Positions 43,500 through 56,248 of a stretch of 64,000 bases of DNA are shown one piece after another. The position numbers were made by a program, and so were the translations under genes. Positions within the stretch are counted from its first letter, which is position 1. Each line of letters starts with the position of its first letter. This DNA is from Hippasteria phrygiana (taxonomy: Eukaryota > Echinodermata > Asteroidea > Valvatida > Goniasteridae): NCBI GenBank assembly GCA_037893225.1, contig JAZGUH010000378.1:62001-126000 (forward strand), written 5' to 3'. Under the pieces are notes generated by a model, which was given only the letters and a program-made list of their open reading frames with translations, did not search any database and was not told the origin of the DNA.

Positions 43500-45290
43500 C
43501 AATTGCCCAATCTTGGTGGAGTGTATTTAAGTAAAATCTTTCCTAGAAAATTTAGGTAAAGTATCCTGACAAAGAATTACATGCACCTGGAGGATTATAT
43601 TTATAAATTTCAGCTTGTAAAAAGAAATACCAGGGCTTGTAAAAGAAAAAACAATACCAGCTTGTAAAAAAAAAATACCAGGGCTTGTAAAAAACTACGT
43701 ACAGAAGTGATCCCCGACGCTAGCCATATACAATTTAGAGTGCTTTGTTTCTAACCTAAGGCTAAAAAGCTGCTTGTGTATTTTTGTTTTGTCAGACATA
43801 GACCTTGTCGGATGTCGCGTGTCGCAATAAATACTGCCAGCTTGAGATGTCACAACCCGAGCGGCATGCACTGCAGAATACAGGCATGTCGAGAATGGGT
43901 GTTGATAAAAAAACAGGAAAATATTTTGTAAGGAAATAAAGCGTAGTGAGCGAAGCGAACGGAGCGTGCAACGGCTGGGGGTCAAAGGGGCGCCTTAGGC
44001 CCCCTTGCGGGGTCAAGTGGCAGCGCCCCAGGGATGGGGGTCCAGGGGGGCCCCCTTAAGCTCCTAGGTTTTAGCATATTTGATACCTGTTGAAGGCTGT
44101 TTTGGGAGTAGATGTATTTATAGTATAGATGTACATGCGTTTCAATGAGCCTTGAAATCACGTAAACACGTTATATTGTGTAGGAGCTCCGACTATATTG
44201 AAACGGAAAATAAAACAATGTCTCAACTCAGAAATTTCACTCTGAATAAAGGGGGATTTTGCTCCAGAGTGGTAATATAACAAAACATTACCCCCTTACA
44301 ACTCACCCCCAAAATTTTATTTCAAATTTACATTGAACTCGAAGACCACAAATTTGGAGGAAAAAAAAAAGGAATTCCTTTTAAAACGGGAAGATTCTCA
44401 TGCCTGAGAATAGCAGTTAGCACGAATCCATGGCCATGAATGATAAAAAGTGAATACGCGTGGAGGAATGTGACTATTCCTACAGTCACATTTTCAATAC
44501 CCGCTGGCATTTCCACTGAATAGAAATACACACTTTAAACTAGAATAACTGAAGGCAATGCTCCTGTGGTTCAACTTTCTTTTGTTGCAGTGATTGTGAC
44601 AGCTAAATCAAAAAGTTTACTTCGGCGGCGCGCAAAGATTTGGAGGAAAATGCCAGGATGCAAAAGACCCAGGATGTACAAGATGGCTGCCCCCATGGTC
44701 AAAAGCAGCAACCGTAACTTGAAGTTCGTTTTGGTAAAAATGGTTAGTTATCCCCCGCCAGATTTACTCAAGAGAACTACCTACCTAATTTCGACTTACC
44801 AAGAAACTTTTGTGATGGTTTATACGTCGATTTCCTAATTATACGAGTGCATAAAGTAGACTAAATCTCGACGAGTACCGCGAGTAGGCTGCGAACGTTA
44901 GTGTATAACATGCGACCTTATTGGATGCGCGGTGTACGTACGTACAGAGGTTTCCTTGCGCTGGGTCCATCCAATTATTAATGCGCGCCACACTGGCGCG
45001 GCGGGGACCAGTGATTATTAAAAAAAATAAAAAAAAACATCCCTGTTTGTAATGGTTTGGAAATGGGAGGGAAATTTGCTTGCATATAGGCAAGCCACAC
45101 CCACAGGTACATTGTACAGTGATTGGCTGTGCAATGCTTATTTTTCCATTGCCTGCATTTAATTTACAACTTGTTTTCAATTTCAGGTCTGTATTTAATA
45201 AGGCTAGCCTTCTCCATCATCAGACCATCAGATCAGACCATCAGACCATAATGCTTGTGGGCCATGATAGGCTATGCCTAACGTTAGGCC
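43500..45290. other. Intergenic DNA, nothing firmly recognised
   Basis: A short run of repeated caggcttgtaaaaa words is at 43610-43690. Open frames around 43.7-44.0 kb and 44.57-44.84 kb resemble no known family. No RNA gene seen. Confidence 0.45.
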
Positions 45291-45890
45291 TAGGCCTACA
45301 TTCATACCGGAAAACACCGCCACCGGGAAAACTACAGAAAAACACCGGAAAACTACTGCAAAACACCGCAAAACACAGTTCATACCGGAAAACACCAAAA
45401 CAAAAACCACTAATACCAGAAAACATACTTAACAATAAACACTGTGCTTTTTTCAACTTCAAGTATTTGGAGTGGGTCTTTTTCATCTGAAGTGTGTTTT
45501 TGGCAGTGTTGTATTCGAGTCCCTGCAAGTCCTTTCACAAGTCTTTTCACAAGTCCAGTCAGAAGTCCTTTCATAAAGCCGGTCACAAGTATTAACTGGA
45601 TGAATAATGACAAAGGAATGCCTTTGTCACAGCTCATTTGAATAGCTTGTGATTGGGATTAGGACTGGAGGGCTTATGATGGACTTGCAGGGACTTGTGA
45701 AAGGACTTGCAGGGACTCGAATACAACTCTGGTTTTTGGGTGTTTTCCAGTATTTAGTGTATTTTTGTTGGTTTTCGGGTGTGAAGTGTAGTGTGTTTTC
45801 CGGTATGTAGTGTGTTTTCCGGTATGTAGTGTGTTTTCCAGTAGTTTTCTGGTGTTTTTCGGTAGTTTTTCGGTATTTTGCTATGTTTTC
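45290..45890. repeat. GGTGTTTTCCGGTA inverted low-complexity repeat split by a hAT MITE
   Basis: 45300-45420 is built of ggaaaacaccg / gaaaactac words. 45735-45890 is built of their reverse complements (gtgttttccggtatgtagt). The hAT MITE 45504-45731 lies between them. Confidence 0.65.
45504..45731 (+). mobile_element. hAT-type MITE, copy 3
   Basis: Starts CAGTGTTGTATTCGAGTCCC and ends GACTCGAATACAACTCTG. Exact 8-bp flanking duplication GTTTTTGG (45496-45503 and 45732-45739). Confidence 0.92.
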
Positions 45891-46064
45891 CTATGTTTTT
45901 TTGTAATCACCACCTTATGCGTAGTGGCCATCTTGGACTTGGAGGTAGGCCTATATTTAACAATGTACATTGTAAGCACAAAAGGTTTGCCCATGCCAAT
46001 CAGAGGGTAACAAAGACAATAGCCTTGAAGATGGCCACTGTGCATAAGGTCTACTGCCCTCCTC

Positions 46065-46112
46065 TCCCCCCCCCCCCCCCCCCCCTTCCCCCCTCCCTCC
46101 CCCCTCCCCAAT
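46065..46112 (+). repeat. Poly-C / CCCT low-complexity tract
   Basis: A run of about 21 C followed by C-rich ccctccctcc. Assembly length here may be unreliable. Confidence 0.85.
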
Positions 46113-46953
46113 GCAGCCCAAGCCCCAGAGTTTCGAATGACGAGAATCAACACACGAACGGTGTTCATGAACAGGATTTTCACTGAAGAACATCAAGAAC
46201 AAAGATGGCGGACTTGGGGCCCTTTCGGAACTTGTGTTAATTTTTGTAAACTTGGAAGCACTCAATCAGTCCAAGAACAGTATAAATTATATAAGAAAAT
46301 AAAATTGTACATTATTATAGGAGTGGGATTAGCCGTGTCCACATTGGACTTTTTTGGGTAAAACGTATTGAGACTGTTGTCAACTTGACCAAATTAAGTC
46401 CAGTGCGGACAGCCGGTAAACTTTCCACATTGTCAAGTGTCGATCGTCAGTTGTCAGTTTATCCCTCCGCAGCGGGAACTTTTACAGGGGCAACCGTGTA
46501 GCGGAAGAGTACATGTATGTGGCCAGTTTTACATCGCTGAAAGTCCAGGACGGACAGCCACTGGAATGTAAAACGTGCATTTTGATCACTGCAAAGTTTA
46601 TGTGGCCAAGGACTTTCCGCGAGCCATGTAATCCAAGTGCGGACGCACGGAAGAATACAAACAAGTTTGGAATGTTAACAATCACGCACGGTAACTTTTG
46701 ACAATAGTTAGTCCAATGCGAATGCGGCTTTTGCCAATTTCTATTGCTGTTCCAGGATTTCAATTACTTTAGTAAGAATGTGAATTTTCCTTTCTTTATA
46801 TTCGGAGTACATGTAATAATACGGCAGCTGCCATCTTGCATTTTTGCTCAGATGCACTCTACACGGCACTTTGCCATTTGTAATCGGAAAACTGAGAGCA
46901 CCGTTCGTGGGTTACCCAAGAAAGGTGTTTTGATGAATACACCCTTTATTTCC

Positions 46954-47166
46954 CAGAGATGTAGTCGAGTCCATCACAAGTCCCTGCAAGTCCCTGCAAG
47001 TCCATTACAAGCCCTCCAGTCATAATCCCAATCACAAGAGCTTTGACAAAGGCATTCCTTTGTCATTGTTCATCCAGTTACTTGTAACTGGCTTTATGAA
47101 AGGACTTCTGACTGGGCTTGCGAAAGTACTTGTGAAAGTACTTGCAGGGACTCGACTCCAACTCTG
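46954..47166 (-). mobile_element. hAT-type MITE, copy 4
   Basis: Starts CAGAGATGTAGTCGAGTCC and ends GGACTCGACTCCAACTCTG. Exact 8-bp flanking duplication TTATTTCC (46946-46953 and 47167-47174). Confidence 0.92.
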
Positions 47167-47174
47167 TTATTTCC

Positions 47175-48350
47175 CTTGTAATGATGCCAGGTTATGGAAG
47201 TACTTGTTAAACATGTATCCATGGTTACACAGAGTAATTACAGCTCCCAATGTTTTGGACCACACCTATTCATTATAGTTTGACTTTTGATTTTCCATTG
47301 TTAACTAGGCTACAATTAATCATGTACAAGAAGTTTCACTAACCGGAGGCGTGGGCTTTGTGAAGTGAAACTCTTAGGGGCCGGGGGAAAAAGAAGAAAA
47401 AGAGTTACGGAAAGGGCACTTTCTGAAGGGATATTTTAGAACATGTTATCTGTAGGTACATTGTACATCCAATATCCTCATGGTCACTCAGTGGAGATAC
47501 TGATCTTGATATAATTTCCTCCACAGCCTAAGTGTAGGAGTTTACACAGGAAGTGTTCCAGGACATGCCCAAGCTAATGAAACCTGAGCCGGTACAAAGA
47601 TTATGCAGATGATGTTTCCTGTCACCCCTCTTGGCTTGTAAATGGCCTCTGCCTTCATAAACAACTTTTCTTCTATTTCCTGAATCAAACACTGAGTGGA
47701 GTTCCTCGTGTTGAGGCTTGATATCTACAGGGCAACTGAGGGAATAGGTATGTTGCATTTTTTTCCAGCTATAATTGAGTCGTAACATGGGGCGTTTCTC
47801 AAACCCTGGCTTGGGCTTGGGCTTGGGCTTCGTCTCCAACTATTCCCCAGCCCCATTGCCAATCTGAAGCCTGGAATACGTAAATAAATAAACAGGCTCA
47901 GGCTCTGGATTAAAATATATGATTTTGATGTACATATAGCAAAAACAGTGTCCCAGATCTTCCGAAATCTGGGGACATAAAACTACGCGAAGCCGAAGCC
48001 CGAGCCCAAGCCAGGGTTTGAGAAATGCCCATGGTGCACTTTGGCTTTTTCCTGACTTTCGTTTGGTAGTTTTGATAAACGTCTTTGTTGATGAGCTTCA
48101 AACTCATTCAGTTGAATGTAATTGGTACTATTACCTTTATAGGAACTTGCTTTGCAAATCGTGTGAGATTTTTCAGCATCTTGAAATCTAGTCCTGAAGT
48201 CCAAAATGTACCTGGAAATTGGGCACAAAATTTGGCCGACAGTCATCTAACATGGGGCACTTGAGCAAATTTGACTAAATCCCAAATTTAACACTTACGA
48301 TTGTTTTAAAGTTAACAAATTATGATTAATCATTATCATCTCCATTCACA
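47175..48350. other. Intergenic DNA upstream of the plexin exon
   Basis: No exon recognised. An imperfect inverted word pair (ctcaaaccctggcttgggct at 47797 and agcccaagccagggtttgag at 48001) marks an element-like stretch of about 225 bp. The 5'-UTR exon(s) of the plexin gene may lie here or further upstream but were not identified. Confidence 0.45.
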
Positions 48351-48352
48351 TA

Positions 48353-48769
48353 CAGTGGTGTGCAAAATTATTCAAACACTTGACATATCTGAAGAAATTG
48401 ATATTTAATGCCTTACAATGTCTGGTTTACATTTTTCACCTGTATTAAATAGAAAAGGTAATTGTTGTGAGCATACATGTACATGTAGCTCACATTAGTA
48501 TCTGCCAGTCTTACCATCTTTTTTATCAAACTTTACTCTAATATTTGGTGTGTCCATGCACCCTTGGCAGTAATCACTGCAGCACATCTTTCGGGCATAA
48601 GTGTCTATATATTTCTTGAGAGTTTCTACACTAATGCTGTTCCAAGTTTTCTGAAGTTCATTCCAGAGGGTTTCATTTGAATGTACTATTGATTGCCATT
48701 TCATCACAAACAACTAATTATAAAGTACTTGAAATATGCCAAATGTTTGAATAATTTTGCACACCACTG
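48353..48769 (-). mobile_element. Tc1-like transposon remnant with intact inverted ends
   Basis: CAGTGGTGTGCAAAATTATT at the left and its reverse complement at the right, both bounded by TA, are typical Tc1 ends. Inside, the minus strand at 48495-48713 encodes LWNELQKTWNSISVETLKKY, matching the C-terminus of Tc1 transposase (L-W-x-x-L-x-x-x-W-x-x-I-x-x-x-x-L-x-x-L). The rest of the transposase is deleted, so the copy is non-autonomous. Confidence 0.9.
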
Positions 48770-48976
48770 TACCCCGACTATTTTCTGACTTTTTGGCAAT
48801 TGAAAAGGCTTCATCACCGCACACTCTCGAAATTCTGGAAATTGAAATCACATTTTCCTCGTAACTTTGAAATAGGTCGGTAAACTAAAGATTGGACAAT
48901 ATGATCTATTTATCTCTGAAGGTTCACAATGGGATTATATGTTTTAAATTATTTTCCCTCTTCCTTTGGTAAACAG

Positions 48977-49882
48977 GCATGGAAAAAAAGATGGCAATCA
49001 TTTACACCTCATCGCGACTACCAAAGGTGGATCAAGTTACCTCTGTACAGAGAAGAACTGTATCATGTCTTATTTTAGTTGTCATTCTTCTCAGTCCAGT
49101 TTTGCCAACGTTTGCAGTTAACCAACGACTTGTAGACAAACTTGTGCATTTCAGCTCTCCGGATGCAGAGTTGCAGAACTTTGTCATCCGCAGAGACACA
49201 GGAGAAATCTATCTCGGTGGAACAAACAAGCTGTACTATCTTTCATCTGCTCTTAATGAGCTGGCAGAGGTGGACACACAAGTGGAAGGAATCATTCACT
49301 TTTGCCCGATGGTGACTAGTTGCCAGCGGGGCGACAACATCAACAGGCTGTTGCAAATCGATTACGAGAATAACATGGTTGTTTCATGCGGAAGTACCTT
49401 CGCCGGAACCTGTGCACTGCATGATTTAGATAACTTCACTAATGTAAACGGCTGGCCAGCGATGGTTGATCTTACTGCTAATGGCCTGAGTGAAGATAGC
49501 CTCACCCTTGGGGAGACAGTTGCCAGCTTCTATGGGCCCTTCCAGGCTGGCGAAGGCCAACCAGAAAACCAAGTTCTTTATGTCGGTGCTACATACAATA
49601 GCGACCCCCAGTACAGAAATATCACTCAACATGCTGCCACTGCTAAGAAGCTTGAGCAGACAAGCTCAGGGGAGTGGCATTTCTCATTTGCACACCGGAA
49701 TACTAATTACAACCGTAATCCTTTTATCAATGTTCGGCCGACATACAGGAATGACTACAAGATCAAGTACGTTTCTGGATTTAATTCCGGTGGCTTTAAC
49801 TACTTCACTACTGTCCAGCGTGAGAGTGTCAATAGCAACAAGTATCATTCCCGCATAGTGAGGATTTGCAAGAAAGATAAAA
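48977..49882 (+). CDS. Plexin coding exon 1: signal peptide and N-terminal SEMA domain
   Basis: ATG at 48979 (or 48994, in better context) opens a signal peptide (hydrophobic about residues 28-46) and the start of a SEMA beta-propeller. Visible landmarks are GEIYLGGTNKLYYL, the CPMVTSCQRGDNINRLL region, VSCGSTFAGTCALHDL, VLYVGATYN, and KYVSGFNSGGFNYFTTVQ followed by YHSRIVRIC. All are plexin-type blade motifs. The exon has an upstream acceptor (ggtaaacag at 48976), so 5'-UTR exons exist elsewhere. The donor GTAGGTAT at 49883 is in phase 1; the open frame beyond it (to 50019) is intronic. Potential N-glycosylation sites are NFT and NIT. Plexins are transmembrane receptors for semaphorins. Confidence 0.93.
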
Positions 49883-51379
49883 GTAGGTATAAAATGTATT
49901 ATTCGCAAGGAGCATTCACACACGTTGTGAGAATTGGCAAGAGACATAAAAGAAGGTGTAAAATGTCAGTCCGGAATTTGGTGGTTTTTTTAATACAAGT
50001 CCGCCCCGAAGGAGGATAGTCGCTGTAGATTGACCAAAAAAAGCCCAATAGAAACATATCAATAATTGCTACCCACCCAGAATTCATGTCGCTACAAAAA
50101 AATGTGTTCAAGGCAGTGCCCTCAACATTTTCCCATAGAACAGATATTTATCGCTAGAAAACATAAATGTACTATTTAATCAGCTTTCCGTTGATACAAG
50201 GTACAAATGTGCATTTCCTTAGTTTCATGGTATGTGGTTTGATAAACAAGGCATTGTTTCAATAAAATTTCTAACTTGTTGCATACATGTAGATACATGT
50301 GATCCAGCAAGTTTACCATTTGTACGAAGTTCATTGGAAATGGTAACTTTGGTCCTCATAACAATTCTGTTTATTGAACTTCACCCCAAAAATTCAGGTG
50401 TAAATTTCATTGAAATCTGCCTGACACCGAGTAAATATGAGCGAAAGCATTCATGTGGGCAATTCCACTGTCGTGGACGTTACATTTGTACCAATCACAT
50501 TGTGATTTTAAAAGTATACCAGGAAGCTCAGGAAGTTAATCTTATTTGTGGTACTGGTAAAGGTGTAGCTAATATTCAAGTGTTTAACATGACACTGAAT
50601 CTCTAGAAAAGCTCCGGTTAATTAACAAGATGTGAGCTTTAGAAGTGAGCATCATGGACGTTACACGAATGGACACATTTTTTTTTAGAACATTCATCAC
50701 AAAAACTCTCTGAAGTTGCAACTTCAAGTTTTGTGATAAGGAAATAAATATGCGCTGGGCCGGTTTTAAACACGTACGTATAAAACCGCCTTGGGGCCTG
50801 GACACTTGATAATTACCCGAGTCGAAGGCGAATGTCAATATCAGCGTTCAGGCCAAAAGGCGGTTTTAAACGTACTTGTTTAAAACCGGCCCAGAAAATA
50901 TTTTTTCCCATTCATAAATTACCTTTTTGTGTAATTCAGCAAAAAACTCGGAAAATTATACATTTCCAATGATTTTGTTCAATTCTTTTTTTACCTTGGT
51001 TTGTAAAACACCCCTTTAGCTATTAAATGGTTCGTGCCTCATGCGAATAGTGCAAAAAATTCCCTTTAAATGTGGAAATTGACACCAGGTGCCATAATTT
51101 CACAGGATGATTTTAGAGTTTCTCGTGAGTGGATCGTTGAGGGCACGTTGCACATCATCCTCGGCCCACAATGCTATGAGGCCTTCACTTTAGCCCAGTT
51201 TTCCCCACGCGGTCCAACATTTGATCCGGATCCTTTCTTGGTCGCAGGTGAAGTCGAAGCAGTGGTCATGATGCAATGGTGAACAGTTTTGAAAAAAAAC
51301 TGCTTAAAAAAATGTCGGAACAATGAACTAAATTAAGGGCAAGAGCAGAAAGACGCACGTGAAGGCTTTACTGTATTAG

Positions 51380-51785
51380 CAAAGATGGCGATTGATGGAC
51401 CACGCTAGCGCTACATTGGCGTGCATGCTATGCGTGATGTGTAGAGGACATGCACTGACAACCCGGCGAGATTGTTTACACATACAAAAGGCACGCCACA
51501 AACGGGGTTACGTAACACCGGGTATCAACTGCCTCTCTAAAACAGGAAGCGTTTTAGCTAAAACCGTTCAGACATCGTTTTAGAAGGTAAAACCGTTCTG
51601 GCTTAGTGCTGAACCCTTCCTTCCGAGGTGTTTTAAATCACCGTTTTAGCGGCGAGATAAACCTGATTCTGTCAACTTTAAAACCGTTCAGACACCGTTT
51701 TAGCTAAAACTTTATACCCAGTCGAGTTCAACTAGTGTTTTAATTATTAAGGGAATTTAAAAGGGTGTCTGAATGTACCCCATGG
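51380..51785 (+). repeat. Second copy of the AAACCGTTCAGACAYCGTTTTAG repeat
   Basis: Similar along its length to 11820-12190, in the same orientation. Confidence 0.6.
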
Positions 51786-51922
51786 TGCTAAAAACGTTAA
51801 TCCGTGTAATTAGCGTGTAATACCTGCACTGCTGGTTGTTTTTATAGCTCCAGGGATGAGCACAATACTCTCACACACTGTCTGAATTGATTACAAGCCC
51901 CAAAACAAGTTTATACATACCA

Positions 51923-53758
51923 ACATTGATGTTTACTTTTGGCATTTATATACATGCTGACATTGATGTTTACTTTTGGCATTTATATACATGCTGACAT
52001 TGATGTTTACTTTTGGCATTTATATACATGCAGACATTGACGTTTACTTTTGGCATTTATATACATGCAGACATTGATGTTTACTTTTGGCATTTATATA
52101 CATGCTGACATTGACGTTTACTTTTGGCATTTATATACATGCTGACATTGATGTTTACTTTTGGCACTTATATACATGCTGACATTGACGTTTACTTTTG
52201 GCATTTATATACATGCTGACATTGATGTTTACTTTTGGCATTTATATACATGCTGACATTGATGTTTACTTTTGGCATTTATATACATGCTGACATTGAT
52301 GTTTACTTTTGGCATTTATATACATGCAGACATTGATGTTTACTTTTGGCATTTATATACATGCTGACATTGATGTTTACTTTTGGCATTTATATACATG
52401 CTGACATTGATGTTTACTTTTGGCATTTATATACATGCTGACATTGATGTTTACTTTTGGCATTTATATACATGCTGACATTGATGTTTACTTTTGGCAT
52501 TTATATACATGCTGACATTGATGTTTACTTTTGGCATTTATATACATGCTGACATTGATGTTTACTTTTGGCATTTATATACATGCTGACATTGATGTTT
52601 ACTTTTGGCATTTATATACATGCTGACATTGATGTTTACTTTTGGCATTTATATACATGCTGACATTGATGTTTACTTTTGGCATTTATATACATGCTGA
52701 CATTGATGTTTACTTTTGGCATTTATATACATGCTGACATTGATGTTTACTTTTGGCATTTATATACATGCTGACATTGATGTTTACTTTTGGCATTTAT
52801 ATACATGCTGACATTGATGTTTACTTTTGGCATTTATATACATGCTGACATTGATGTTTACTTTTGGCATTTATATACATGCTGACATTGATGTTTACTT
52901 TTGGCATTTATATACATGCTGACATTGATGTTTACTTTTGGCACTTATATACATGCTGACATTGATGTTTACTTTTGGCATTTATATACATGCAGACATT
53001 GATGTTTACTTTTGGCACTTATATACATGCAGACATTGATGTTTACTTTTGGCATTTATATACATGCAGACATTGATGTTTACTTTTGGCACTTATATAC
53101 ATGCAGACATTGATGTTTACTTTTGGCATTTATATACATGCGGACATTGATGTTTACTTTTGGCATTTATATACATGCGGACATTGATGTTTACTTTTGG
53201 CATTTATATACATGCGGACATTGATGTTTACTTTTGGCATTTATATACATGCGGACATTGATGTTTACTTTTGGCATTTATATACATGCGGACATTGATG
53301 TTTACTTTTGGCATTTATATACATGCTGACATTGATGTTTACTTTTGGCATTTATATACATGCGGACATTGATGTTTACTTTTGGCATTTATATACATGC
53401 TGACATTGATGTTTACTTTTGGCATTTATATACATGCGGACATTGATGTTTACTTTTGGCATTTATATACATGCAGACATTGATGTTTACTTTTGGCATT
53501 TATATACATGCGGACATTGATGTTTACTTTTGGCATTTATATACATGCAGACATTGATGTTTACTTTTGGCATTTATATACATGCGGACATTGATGTTTA
53601 CTTTTGGCATTTATATACATGCTGACATTGATGTTTACTTTTGGCATTTATATACATGCGGACATTGATGTTTACTTTTGGCATTTATATACATGCAGAC
53701 ATTGATGTTTACTTTTGGCATTTATATACATGCGGACATTGATGTTTACTTTTGGCAC
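51923..53758 (+). repeat. 37-bp minisatellite, about 50 copies
   Basis: The unit contains acattgatgtttacttttgg followed by catttatatacatgctg. 1836 bp divided by 37 gives 49.6 copies with almost no indels. Substitutions cluster at a few sites: the base in gcTgac (T, A or G), catt/cact, and gatg/gacg. 37 is not a multiple of 3 and no long ORF results. It lies wholly in plexin intron 1. Confidence 0.97.
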
Positions 53759-54279
53759 TGCTCAAAGCCCTTGAAAAGCTGATGATAGATTGTAGATTGT
53801 TTTGTTTTTCTGAGTCAACCGTTCAACCAGTGTTAAAGGGGCTCTACCATGTTATTTGGCAAGGTTTTAACTAGGATTACATGGAGTATGAACATTATTT
53901 TTTTGCCGAAAAATGACGGAGTAATTTGAAATTAACGACCAGTGGCCTAACATTTTTGGTCGCGTGGCACGTCGCAGAGTTAATATTATAGACATGGTAA
54001 CACTTGATCTAAATTTGAATACAAATTAGGAAAAATACCTCGCTACATTTAATCAACATTGTATATTATAGAAACACCTCCAAATGAGCGTCATGGACGT
54101 TACATTTGTAGGCACGTCATGGACGTTACATTTGTAGGCACGTCATGGAATTTTTAACATTTACTTGCTAAAGGAATTGATAACCCAACGTCATGGGCTC
54201 CCTGCAGCTCCTATAAATGTCTGTTCATCAACTACATGTTTTATTTTCCCATTTATTGCAATAAAATGAATTGTCATTT

Positions 54280-54726
54280 GTGACCCGCTTCAGAAAAAGG
54301 TGATATAAGTCGTGCTATGCATTTACATGTAATGGCCTTTTCAACGTTGAGAGGATGAAATTATATGTCAAAATTCATTTTTTTTGTTTTTTGTCTTTAA
54401 TGACATCTTAAATATCTAAAGTTTCAGGTTTAGTGCACAACAATGTTGATTTCAGTGAATAAAGCAAAAAACAAAAACCTTTTTAGAGTGCATTGTTGCA
54501 TTGCACCACCTTAGAACTAGCTATTTCAAAGCCTGTTTTCTCTGTTGTGCAATTTGAACTCCATAGAACTAATTAATATGCAAAAACGTAATAACTCCAG
54601 AACGGAAAGGGCTTTGGAGCTCTATCTTGTACCAAATGAAAGCTTACATTGCAGGCTTTCCAAACATACATAAAACTCATTTTTCATATTTTGCGACATA
54701 ATATACCTTTTTCCAGAGCGGGTCAC
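54280..54726 (-). mobile_element. GTGACCCRCTC MITE, copy 3
   Basis: Ends GTGACCCGCTTCAGAAAAAGG and inverted ccagagcgggtcac. ATTT flanks both sides (54276-54279 and 54727-54730). Nearly full-length reverse complement of 30169-30611. Confidence 0.85.
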
Positions 54727-54923
54727 ATTTTTAGTCACAGGGGGACATTGACATGAAATTTCCCATGTACATTGTACATGTACATGTACATGTGTACCTT
54801 TGACAATTTTGAGGTAGGTGGACTAGATTAAATTTGGAGACCCCTCCCCTCCCATGAATGCCACTCTGTCTATTTACATGTATGACAGGCAAGTTCTACA
54901 TTTATGTCAATACTTCCCAACAG

Positions 54924-55270
54924 GCTTCTATTCTTACACTGAAATGGAACTCGTCTGCGACAACTACCAGAATGGGGACAAGTACAACATTCTGCGTGCG
55001 GCATATGTCGGAAAAGCCGGTTCCAACTTGGGGTTCAGCAGTGGAGAGGATGTTCTCTTTGCCGTTTTCTCACAAAGTGTGTCCCCTGAGTCTGAGTCGG
55101 GCAGCGGCTGGCCCGATTCTGACCAACCGGGCAGAGATTCGGTCTTGTGTGTGTACGGCATGAGTTATATCAATCGGCGAATCAAAAAAAGCCTGCAGGA
55201 TTGCTTCAACGGTGTAGGAAATCAAAAATTGGAGTTCTTGTCGGAAAACCTTCCCTGTGATTCAGCGGGG
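54924..55270 (+). CDS. Plexin coding exon 2: SEMA domain, later blades
   Basis: Starts FYSYTEMELVCDN (first Ser codon shared with exon 1), continues YNILRAAYVGKAGSNLG, DVLFAVFSQS and SVLCVYGMSYINRRIKKSLQ, and ends after DCFNGVGNQKLEFLSENLPC. The pattern (S-Y-x-E-x-x-L-x-C ... L-x-A-A-Y-V-x-K-x-G ... L-F-x-V-F-x-x-S ... S-x-L-C-x-Y) is characteristic of the plexin SEMA domain. Between them a Ser/Gly/Asp-rich loop is somewhat longer than usual. The donor GTAAGGAA is at 55271, phase 0. Confidence 0.92.
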
Positions 55271-56248
55271 GTAAGGAAGCTCTAAATATTGTTACAATTA
55301 AAATTACAATTAAAGATAAACTGTCTGTGATCTTCAACAAATTAGATTTTTGTTTATTCTTACAACTTTTGTAAGAATTGCAAGAATATTTTATTGGAAA
55401 AACTACTTTTTTTCCAATTTGGGCATCCGCAGCACTCATTTTTCTTTTGGTTGCTTTCGTGCCTCTTACCCACAAAAGATACGCCCTGCAGAGTAATTGC
55501 CAGCCCTAAAATAATTCAGCATTGGGAAAGTAATTACTCGATATTACTAAACGTGGGTAGATTTTTTTCCTCCATTGTCACATTAAAAAGTGAATAACTT
55601 TTGCATTGCTAGAAAAATAGCAATGTAAAAAACACAAATATTTAGAAGGGTGAAACTCAAAAAGAGCACAGACAGTACATTTTTTTAATAAATAGCAATT
55701 TTGTATGCGATATATATATAAAAATGGGTTGATATCTGATATTTGATAAACCAATGTTTATTATTGGTTTTAGAAGATTTAGACTAATTCTTGTATGAAC
55801 AGCAACACAGTTCACATGTCATCCAGTCTCACTATGAAACAGGGGTGAGATTTGTCAGGATTTTTCCCGATTTCAGGATTTTTTGGTCGGGATTTCAGAA
55901 ATTTGAAGGAATCTCTTTTGCAATATTGAATTCCTGAGGTGTTGTCCTAAAGGTGTTTTTACCTTTAAAAGTGGATATAGTAGACCAATAAAAACAGATA
56001 TTTTAAGGGGGTGCCTTTAGGCAAATACAAACTATACATGATCTAGGGTCTTTCGTGGATTTTTCGTGGATTTTGTGGATTTTTCATTTTGGGCCAATCT
56101 CGCCCCAGAAATTTTGAAATTCCTCCCAATAATTGCTACAAATGAGTGAGGTGTAAAACCACAAAACATGGCAGGAAAGCTGCATGTACTTAAGTCAAGG
56201 AATCCTATTGAATTGTTTCTCTAAGTTGTCGATGATTTCATTCAACAG
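55271..56248 (+). other. Plexin intron 2
   Basis: AT-rich, ending ttcattcaacag. Nothing else recognised. Confidence 0.7.

Larger units (their letters stand above)
49883..54923 (+). other. Plexin intron 1 (contains minisatellite and MITEs)
   Basis: A 5-kb intron bounded by GTAGGT and cttcccaacag. Its phase 1 gives a Ser codon across the junction. It contains a GGTTTTAAAC hairpin mosaic (50740-51075, an inverted relative of 20990-21345), a dispersed repeat (51380-51785), the 37-bp minisatellite, two and a half copies of a 26-bp unit gtcatggacgttacatttgt (54078-54150), and a GTGACCC MITE. Confidence 0.85.

Noticed and set aside
44566..44838. Plus-strand ORF with a basic N-terminal part
   Set aside because: No family resemblance and no supporting splice or promoter signals.
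45881..46265. Gly-rich ORFs
   Set aside because: Produced by the poly-C tract at 46065-46112.
49883..50019. Continuation of the plexin exon 1 frame
   Set aside because: A donor at 49883 in phase 1 joins exactly to the exon at 54924; the residues after it do not resemble a SEMA domain.
51923..53758. CRISPR array
   Set aside because: Units are head-to-tail and 37 bp with no unique spacers, in animal intronic DNA; this is a minisatellite.
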